A stretch of 64,000 nucleotides of DNA from Enterobacteriaceae bacterium. GTDB taxonomy: Bacteria; Pseudomonadota; Gammaproteobacteria; Enterobacterales; Enterobacteriaceae. Below, piece by piece: positions 58,339 through 64,000 of the stretch (positions within the stretch are counted from its first letter, which is position 1; every line of letters starts with the position of its first letter). The translations under genes were made by a program, and so were the position numbers. The notes below the pieces were generated by a model. That model made no database searches and was not told the origin of the DNA. It saw nothing but the letters and a program-made list of their open reading frames with translations. The DNA lies in the NCBI GenBank assembly GCA_031261005.1, contig JAISKF010000040.1:62001-126000 (forward strand), read 5' to 3'.

Positions 58339-59076
58339 TTAAACAGCCGTTATTTTGATGTTGTGTTGTAAAAAGTTATCGCGTAGGTAACGAGCAAATG
58401 ACAGCGCGTGAACGCCATCTCCATGCAGGCAAACCGTATCGGCTTGAACCTGAATCCATGAACCATCGAGGCTGCGAACTTTGCCGTGCAGCACCATCGC
58501 CAGCGTTTGCGCCAATGCAGCTTCATCACTGTCGATTAACGCTCCTGACTGATTGCGCGGCACCAGCATTCCATCGCGCTGATAGCCTCGATCGGCAAAA
58601 ACTTCCTGTCGAGTTGATAAACCGTAACGTTCTCCGGCGCGGATCAACTCACTTCCTGCTAATCCCACTAAATACAACGTGGGATCGACATCTTTAACGG
58701 CGCGGGCAATGGCATCTGCCAGCGCGGGATCTTTCGCTGCCTGGTTGTACAACATGCCGTGCGGCTTAACGTGCGCCAACCGTCCGCCCTGCGCGTTAGT
58801 GATCGCTGCCAGCGCGCCGATTTGATACAGAGTTTGGACATAAACCGTTTCTGGCGCTAACTGCATCGCGGTACGACCAAAATTCTCCCGATCAGGGAAA
58901 CTAGGGTGAGCGCCGATCGCTACACCAAACTCCAGCGCCCAACGTACTGTTCTCAACATGGTTTCGGCATCACCGGCATGAAATCCGCAAGCAATATTGG
59001 CAGAGCTAATTAATTGCAGCAGCTCGCGATCGCTATCCATTCCCTCACCAAGATCGGCATTGAAATCAATCTTCAT
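58339..59076 (-). CDS. pxpA: 5-oxoprolinase subunit PxpA
   Basis: A 245-residue LamB/YcsF-family protein ([62 protein letters not shown]). With PxpB and PxpC it forms the ATP-dependent enzyme that opens 5-oxoproline to glutamate. Its start overlaps the pxpC end by 11 nt, so the three genes are coupled. Confidence 0.94.
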   Translation of the reverse strand: MKIDFNADLGEGMDSDRELLQLISSANIACGFHAGDAETMLRTVRWALEFGVAIGAHPSFPDRENFGRTAMQLAPETVYVQTLYQIGALAAITNAQGGRLAHVKPHGMLYNQAAKDPALADAIARAVKDVDPTLYLVGLAGSELIRAGERYGLSTRQEVFADRGYQRDGMLVPRNQSGALIDSDEAALAQTLAMVLHGKVRSLDGSWIQVQADTVCLHGDGVHALSFARYLRDNFLQHNIKITAV

Positions 59077-59995
59077 TCAGCCTCCACGCTAACTGTTGTA
59101 AATAACACTGTTGTTGGTAGCGGGCTTCCAGCGCTTCGTCCAGAGAACATTGCTCAAAATGCAGCGGTTCACCCAAACGGATTTGTGCCAGATGAAATAA
59201 GTCAGCATCAATCACGCAAGCAATGCGCGGGTATCCGCCTGTTGTCTGAGCGTCAGCCATCAGTACAATTGGCTGCCCGTTATGAGGAACTTGCACCACA
59301 CCCGGTAACAAGCCATGCGATAACATCTCGCGCGAAACCGTGCGTTGCAGCTCGCCGCCTTGTAAGCGATAACCCATACGGTTACTCTGCGGGCTTAACG
59401 TCCATGCTTTTTGCCAGAACGCTTGCTGCGACTCTGCGGAAAACTGGTCATATTCCGGTCCGGCTAATGCCCGTAAACGATTAGCAAATAACATTTGTTT
59501 AATACCGCGTGATTTCGTCAGTTTCCGCTGCGGTTTACCCGCTTCCAGCGAATCACCGTCACGCAGTAAGCGCCCATCGACTCCGCCAAAACCTGCTTTC
59601 AGATCCGTACTACGTGATTGCAGCATTTCAGGCACAGCAAAACCGCCGCTCACCGCCAGATAACTCCGCATACCATAACGCGGAGCGTGCAGTTTGAGCC
59701 TTTGACCTTTTTTGACGGGAAAACGCCAGCCAGTCCAGATTGGCTGACCATCTAACTCCGCACGGCAATCCGCGCCAGTAAGGGCAATCCAGCCTGCGCG
59801 CGTAAACTCACCGACAAATTGCCCCAGCGTGATCTCCAGCACCGCTGATTCTTGCGGATTGGCTAACAGCAGATTCGCCATTTTCATCGCTGGTTTATCC
59901 AGAGCACCGCCAAGACTAATACCTTGCTGCCGATAGCCGCTACGTCCGCCGTCTTGCACTGAAGTGTGCATACCTGCCCGAATCACTTTTAACAT
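59066..59995 (-). CDS. pxpC: 5-oxoprolinase subunit PxpC
   Basis: A 309-residue biotin-dependent-carboxylase-like domain protein of the allophanate hydrolase/KipA family. Marks are [66 protein letters not shown] and [20 protein letters not shown]. It overlaps pxpB by 7 nt and pxpA by 11 nt. Forms the catalytic complex with PxpB. Confidence 0.94.
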   Translation of the reverse strand: MLKVIRAGMHTSVQDGGRSGYRQQGISLGGALDKPAMKMANLLLANPQESAVLEITLGQFVGEFTRAGWIALTGADCRAELDGQPIWTGWRFPVKKGQRLKLHAPRYGMRSYLAVSGGFAVPEMLQSRSTDLKAGFGGVDGRLLRDGDSLEAGKPQRKLTKSRGIKQMLFANRLRALAGPEYDQFSAESQQAFWQKAWTLSPQSNRMGYRLQGGELQRTVSREMLSHGLLPGVVQVPHNGQPIVLMADAQTTGGYPRIACVIDADLFHLAQIRLGEPLHFEQCSLDEALEARYQQQCYLQQLAWRLNED

Positions 59996-60645
59996 ACGCC
60001 CTCCGGCTGCGGCACAAACCGCACCTCGTCACCAGGCAATAGCGCTGTCGGGCATTTTGCATGGGGATCAAATAACGCCAGTGAAGTACGTCCCAATAGT
60101 TGCCAGCCGCCCGGTGTTGCAAGAGGATAAATACCGGTTTGAGCGCCGCCAATCCCCACCGAACCAGCCGGAACACGAATACGCGGTTCAGAACGGCGCG
60201 GAGTTTCCAGCGCTTTCGGCAATCCGCCCATATAAGGAAAACCTGGCTGAAAGCCGAGAAAATAGACGATATATGACGTTGATGAGTGGCATTCAACCAC
60301 TTGGCGCGGCGTCATGCCGGTATGCTGCGCGACAACATCTAAATCGGGACCATGCTCACAACCATAAATTACGGGAATTTCAACTTTGCGTGACTTTGGA
60401 ACGAAGATTTCACTTTTTTGCCAGCAATCCAACAGGTAATCCACCGCACCAGCCGCAGTACGCAATGGATCACGCAATAAAATCGTCAGGTTATTCATAC
60501 CCGGAATAGTTTCCAAAATGTCAGGATCATCACGCAGGCGCGCATTCAGTTGCCAAATTCGCTGCTGAATCGCTAATTGAATAGGCGGCGCAAACTCCAA
60601 AACCACCGCGCTTTCACCCAATAGATAACATCGTGGCTGCTGCAA
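59989..60645 (-). CDS. pxpB: 5-oxoprolinase subunit PxpB
   Basis: A 218-residue KipI/allophanate-hydrolase-subunit-1 type protein and first gene of the minus-strand cluster. Marks are [62 protein letters not shown] and [10 protein letters not shown]. It starts with TTG at 60645, preceded by GGGGGA 6 nt upstream; no better start is present. Confidence 0.92.
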   Translation of the reverse strand: MQQPRCYLLGESAVVLEFAPPIQLAIQQRIWQLNARLRDDPDILETIPGMNNLTILLRDPLRTAAGAVDYLLDCWQKSEIFVPKSRKVEIPVIYGCEHGPDLDVVAQHTGMTPRQVVECHSSTSYIVYFLGFQPGFPYMGGLPKALETPRRSEPRIRVPAGSVGIGGAQTGIYPLATPGGWQLLGRTSLALFDPHAKCPTALLPGDEVRFVPQPEGVC

Positions 60646-61107
60646 AATTTCCCCCGATTATTAATAATGTTTATTCGTGATTAGGATAGTTATGCAGTAT
60701 AAAACTTGTGTATGTCAACGACTTCTCATACTTTTTCAATATTAATTGTAAAAATTAAAATGTTACATAGCTCACAAAATATCTCTTTCCCTTACAAAAG
60801 CAGTGGATTATTCTTGATGTAATTTACTTATAAATAAATAACCTAGTCTGTTACTTCAAAATATAGTTCAATGTACTAGTGAATAAACTTCAATTTACTC
60901 TTTTAGTTAAATAACAAAATATAATCAAATGTAACAAAATCATTAATTGAATAGATATTCATTATATTTGATTTATTACCCAACAATAATCACCCTTATC
61001 TTTATGATAATTCTTGAAATTATTTCAATTCAATATGATTAAAATTTGATTTTTACCGATTATTATCACACAAAATAAAGAACAGCAGAAAAAAGCAAGA
61101 AAGATCA
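60646..61107. other. AT-rich region with the 5-oxoproline operon promoter
   Basis: No ORF or RNA recognised in these 460 bases. The promoter for the six-gene minus-strand cluster must lie here. Specific boxes or operators were not identified. Confidence 0.4.
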
Positions 61108-61162
61108 AATGCGGGCGGCAGGTTACCGCCCATACGAATTCTTCTTTATTATCAATAGATTA
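61108..61162. repeat. dispersed palindromic repeat, copy R8 (short)
   Basis: GCGGGCGGCAGGTTACCGCCC followed by ATACGAATTCTTCTTTATTATCAATAGATTA. It lacks both outer ends. Its ATCAATAGATTA arm supplies the TAA stop codon of ispH (61160-61162). Confidence 0.65.
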
Positions 61163-62104
61163 ATCAATTTGCTTAATCCGTAATTCTTTCGGGACTTCAA
61201 AGACAATATTCTCTTCTCTGCCGTCCATTTCTATTGCAGGTCGCCCGCCTAAAGATATTAAGCGCGTGATGACGGCTTGCACTAATATATCGGGAGCTGA
61301 CGCGCCCGCAGTAACGCCGATAGAGCTGAGATTTTTCACCCATACTTCCTGAATATCTTCGGCGGTATCAATCAGATAAGCGGGTTTGCCAATACGCTGC
61401 GCTAACTCTGCCAGCCGATTGGAGTTGGAGGAGTTTTTCGAGCCGACAACTAATACCACATCACTCCGCATTGCCAGATTTCGTACTGCTTCCTGACGAT
61501 TGGTGGTGGCATAACAGATGTCATCTTTGCGCGGACCAATAATATCGGGGAAACGTTCACGCAAAGCATCAATAACATCAGAAGTATCATCAACGGATAG
61601 CGTCGTTTGCGTCATAAAGCACAGGTTCTTATCATTTTTCACCTGTAAATCCCAAACGTCTTGCGGTGATTCCACCAGATACATGCCGCCCGCTTCATTG
61701 CTGTACTGCCCCATTGTGCCTTCCACTTCGGGGTGTCCGGCATGACCAATCAGAATCGCCTCACGACCTTTGCGACTGGCTCGCGCGACTTCCATGTGTA
61801 CTTTTGTCACCAACGGACAGGTAGCGTCAAAGATGGTGAGATCACGGCTTTTAGCTTCTGCTCTTACTGCTTGCGATACGCCATGTGCAGAGAAGATCAG
61901 GATCGCGCCATCAGGAACTTCATTAAGCTGCTCAATAAATACTGCACCGCGCTCACGCAGGCTATCCACCACATAGCGATTATGTACAACTTCATGACGT
62001 ACATAAATCGGCGCGCCGTAAATTTCCAGCGCACGTTCAACAATGCTGATTGCCCGGTCTACTCCGGCGCAGAAACCACGCGGATTGGCTAACAAAATCT
62101 GCAT
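61160..62104 (-). CDS. ispH: 4-hydroxy-3-methylbut-2-enyl diphosphate reductase
   Basis: Last step of the MEP isoprenoid pathway: iron-sulfur enzyme reducing HMBPP to IPP and DMAPP. It is 314 residues. Cluster cysteines are in [10 protein letters not shown] (Cys12), [11 protein letters not shown] and [23 protein letters not shown] is the substrate pocket. The start at 62104 ([14 protein letters not shown]) has GGGGAG upstream; the open extension to 62239 has no homology. In E. coli fkpB lies between lspA and ispH; it is absent here. Confidence 0.95.
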   Translation of the reverse strand: MQILLANPRGFCAGVDRAISIVERALEIYGAPIYVRHEVVHNRYVVDSLRERGAVFIEQLNEVPDGAILIFSAHGVSQAVRAEAKSRDLTIFDATCPLVTKVHMEVARASRKGREAILIGHAGHPEVEGTMGQYSNEAGGMYLVESPQDVWDLQVKNDKNLCFMTQTTLSVDDTSDVIDALRERFPDIIGPRKDDICYATTNRQEAVRNLAMRSDVVLVVGSKNSSNSNRLAELAQRIGKPAYLIDTAEDIQEVWVKNLSSIGVTAGASAPDILVQAVITRLISLGGRPAIEMDGREENIVFEVPKELRIKQID

Positions 62105-62201
62105 GTTAACTCCCCATATAGAACAAATGTGCCGTCGGAAGTCATCCTGACGACACATTGAGTGTTTATTGCTAATATTCCTCGGTGGAGAAATAACATA
62201 A

Positions 62202-62364
62202 TTTAATCTCAAGTTTAGATAAGAAAATAGTAAAAACAATAGATTAATATATTGATAATAAAGAATAATTAACAGGAGCGGCGACCTACCGCCCGCGTTA
62301 ACAACACACTAGGTTCCTGGACGACAGATTGTCGCCCCTACGGAAAATCCAGAATTCAGGTTAA
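62202..62364. repeat. dispersed palindromic repeat, copy R9 (long form)
   Basis: About 163 bp between lspA and ispH, where fkpB would be in E. coli. Starts TTTAATCTCAAGTTTAGATAAG, shares ACAATAGATTAATATATTGATA with R2, has GCGACCTACCGCCCGC and GACGACAGATTGTCGCCCC, and ends CAGAATTCAGGTTAA. An AT-rich imperfect palindrome (CCTTAATTCCCC / GGGAAATTAAGG, 62378-62409) follows. Confidence 0.72.
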
Positions 62365-62416
62365 TTTAGGTTGTAGCCCTTAATTCCCCGCCACAGAGGG
62401 AAATTAAGGATTCAGT

Positions 62417-62911
62417 TTAAATCGTGTTTTTATTTTTGCCTTTCTTCGCAAAGATAAAACCTTCCAGTATCACCATTACCGCGCCGATACAGATCCCGCA
62501 GTCAGCCACGTTGAACGTTGGATAGTGCCAGTCGCCGATAAAGAAATCGAAGAAATCGACGACGAAGCCGTGATACAAGCGGTCGAATAAGTTACCCAAC
62601 GCACCGCCGATGATTAAGGCGAAAGCGATATTATTCCATTTATCTTTCGCTGCGGTGCGATACATCATCACCATCAAAACTATGCTGATAGTAATAGCCA
62701 CCGCTGCCAGCGCCCAGCGTTGCCCCATAAAGGAGCTGAACGCTGCGCCGTAGTTACGGGCATAGTAGAAATCAAAAAATGGCAGAAAATCGACAGATTC
62801 ACCCAATCTGAAATGATGAATCACCCAGAATTTAGTCAGCAGATCGACCGCCAGAACAACAACCGCCAGCCAAAGCCAGCGGAGTCCGGTAGAAAAAATA
62901 GTTTTACTCAT
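62417..62911 (-). CDS. lspA: lipoprotein signal peptidase (signal peptidase II)
   Basis: Cleaves signal peptides of prolipoproteins after lipidation; four-helix inner-membrane aspartyl protease. It is 164 residues. The catalytic Asp pair lies in [10 protein letters not shown] and [23 protein letters not shown] and [13 protein letters not shown] are signature blocks. It overlaps the ileS stop (TGATG), the normal ileS-lspA coupling. Confidence 0.95.
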   Translation of the reverse strand: MSKTIFSTGLRWLWLAVVVLAVDLLTKFWVIHHFRLGESVDFLPFFDFYYARNYGAAFSSFMGQRWALAAVAITISIVLMVMMYRTAAKDKWNNIAFALIIGGALGNLFDRLYHGFVVDFFDFFIGDWHYPTFNVADCGICIGAVMVILEGFIFAKKGKNKNTI

Positions 62912-64000
62912 CAGGCAAACTTACGCTCTTCGCCGTGACCAGCCACGTTAGTAACACAACGACCACAAAGTTCAGGATGTTCAGCATCTTGCCCGACATC
63001 CTGCGTGTAGTGCCAACAGCGCGGGCATTTACAGCCTTGAGCTTTTGCCAAGCCGATTTTCAATCCCGCCAGCAATTCGCTTTGTTGTGCATCTGCCGGA
63101 GCTTGATCCAACGGAGCGACTTTCGCGCCGGAAGTCAGCATGACGAAACGCAGTTCATTTTGCAGCGCATTCAGTTTGTCAGACAGCGCTTGATCCGCAT
63201 ACAGCGTAACGGCAGCTTCTAACGCACCGCCCAGTAATTTATCGCTGCGTGCCTGTTCCAGCACTTTATTCACTTCGCCGCGAACTTGCAGCAATTCAGC
63301 CCAGTAGCTATCGTTCATGCTTTCGCCGTCAGCCAGACCAAACAGCCCTTGATACCATTCGCCGGTAAACACGAATTGTTCACGCTCGCCCGGTAAATAG
63401 TTCCAGATTTCATCAGCAGTAAATGACATGACGGGAGCCATCCAGCGAACTAATGCTTCGGCGATATGATACAGCGCAGTCTGGCAGCTACGACGTGCCA
63501 AGCCATCGCTTTTCGCGGTGTACTGGCGGTCTTTGATAATATCCAGATAGAAAGAACCCATTTCGATGGAGCAGAACTGCATCAGGCGTTGAATCACAAC
63601 ATGGAAATCGTAATTATCGTAGCTATCGGCGATCTCTTTCTGTGCTTCCAGTGCGCGCCCGACTGCCCAGCGATCCAGAATAACCATCTCTTCCGGTTTC
63701 ACCATGTCTTTTACCGGATCAAAACCATTCAGGTTCGCCAGTAAGAAACGCGCGGTGTTACGAATACGGCGATACGCATCAGCGGAACGTTTCAGAATTT
63801 CATCAGACACCGCGATTTCGCCGGTGTAATCGGTAGACGCCACCCACAAGCGCAGAATATCACCGCCGAGTTTGTTCATTACATCTTGCGGGCTTACGGT
63901 ATTACCGATGGATTTGGACATCTTGCGTCCCTGACCATCGACGGTAAAACCGTGCGTCAACACTTGTCGATAAGGCGCTTTACCTTTCATTGCCGTGGAG
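62911..64000 (-). CDS. ileS: isoleucine--tRNA ligase (3' part; gene continues beyond the window)
   Basis: The C-terminal part, about 363 residues, of the class I isoleucyl-tRNA synthetase. The frame runs open to the window edge ([12 protein letters not shown]), so the Met at 63990 is internal. The KMSKS loop reads [10 protein letters not shown], the anticodon-binding helical domain follows, and the C-terminal zinc site has CPRCWHYT and CGRCVTNV. First gene seen of the ileS-lspA operon. Confidence 0.96.
   Translation of the reverse strand, partial: STAMKGKAPYRQVLTHGFTVDGQGRKMSKSIGNTVSPQDVMNKLGGDILRLWVASTDYTGEIAVSDEILKRSADAYRRIRNTARFLLANLNGFDPVKDMVKPEEMVILDRWAVGRALEAQKEIADSYDNYDFHVVIQRLMQFCSIEMGSFYLDIIKDRQYTAKSDGLARRSCQTALYHIAEALVRWMAPVMSFTADEIWNYLPGEREQFVFTGEWYQGLFGLADGESMNDSYWAELLQVRGEVNKVLEQARSDKLLGGALEAAVTLYADQALSDKLNALQNELRFVMLTSGAKVAPLDQAPADAQQSELLAGLKIGLAKAQGCKCPRCWHYTQDVGQDAEHPELCGRCVTNVAGHGEERKFA

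Noticed and set aside
62378-62409. CCTTAATTCCCC / GGGAAATTAAGG as the lspA terminator
   Set aside because: No T-tract follows on the minus strand, so it is only recorded as a palindrome next to repeat R9.

Overview
This window is chromosomal DNA from an Enterobacterales species of moderately low GC content. Nearly every core protein resembles its E. coli counterpart, and several local gene orders are the E. coli ones: crl-proB-proA, icd/rluE-nudJ-mnmA-hflD-purB, yccU/mgsA/helD/yccS/tfoX/sulA/ompA, folD/cysS/ppiB-lpxH/purE-purK, ybbP-ybbA/tesA-ybbO-cnoX, qmcA-ybbJ/cueR and ileS-lspA-ispH. These blocks are shuffled relative to each other, and the genus cannot be fixed from sequence reading alone. 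A Budviciaceae- or Morganellaceae-like organism is only a guess.

Layout. 0-5.6 kb: proY with a decayed brnQ remnant, ogt, ynfA, an acetyltransferase, a LysE/RhtB exporter, a lipoprotein and a higBA toxin-antitoxin pair. 5.8-11.6 kb: proline synthesis (proA, proB), crl, frsA, an RraA-family protein and gpt. 12-18 kb: icd and the rluE-nudJ / mnmA-hflD-purB block. 18-30 kb: pepT, yqjA, yccU, mgsA, helD, yccS, tfoX, sulA (with a clear LexA box), ompA and a cspA-type cold-shock gene with a long leader. 30.7-38.8 kb: an integrated satellite-like element at the 3' end of tRNA-Arg(UCU). 39-55.7 kb: folD, cysS, ppiB, lpxH, purEK (with a PurR box), the ybb genes, an MFS transporter, qmcA-ybbJ, cueR and a sulfate-binding protein. 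55.8-60.6 kb: a 5-oxoproline utilisation operon (pcp, two membrane proteins, pxpA, pxpC, pxpB). 61-64 kb: ispH, lspA and the 3' part of ileS.

The accessory element is the most interesting part. It has a tyrosine integrase next to the tRNA, an AlpA regulator, a P4-alpha-type primase/helicase, and a chain of tiny overlapping genes. It has no recognisable capsid, packaging or capsid-size-control gene. Two non-coding structures stand out. Upstream of the small genes lies an arrangement of seqA, an intrinsic terminator, seqB and seqC, in which seqB is complementary to seqA and seqC. That is the logic of the phage P4 CI-RNA immunity system. Downstream of the primase lies an array of at least 11 copies of TGGGTTCA(A/G), bounded by a perfect 19-bp inverted repeat, which is a good candidate replication origin.

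The second theme is a family of dispersed palindromic repeats, about 55-210 bp long. They have GGATAAGG/TTAACC-type ends and a GGGCGGCAGGTTGCCGCCC-type core, and occur nine times in core intergenic regions. Several lie flush against stop codons. None was seen in the tRNA-Arg element.
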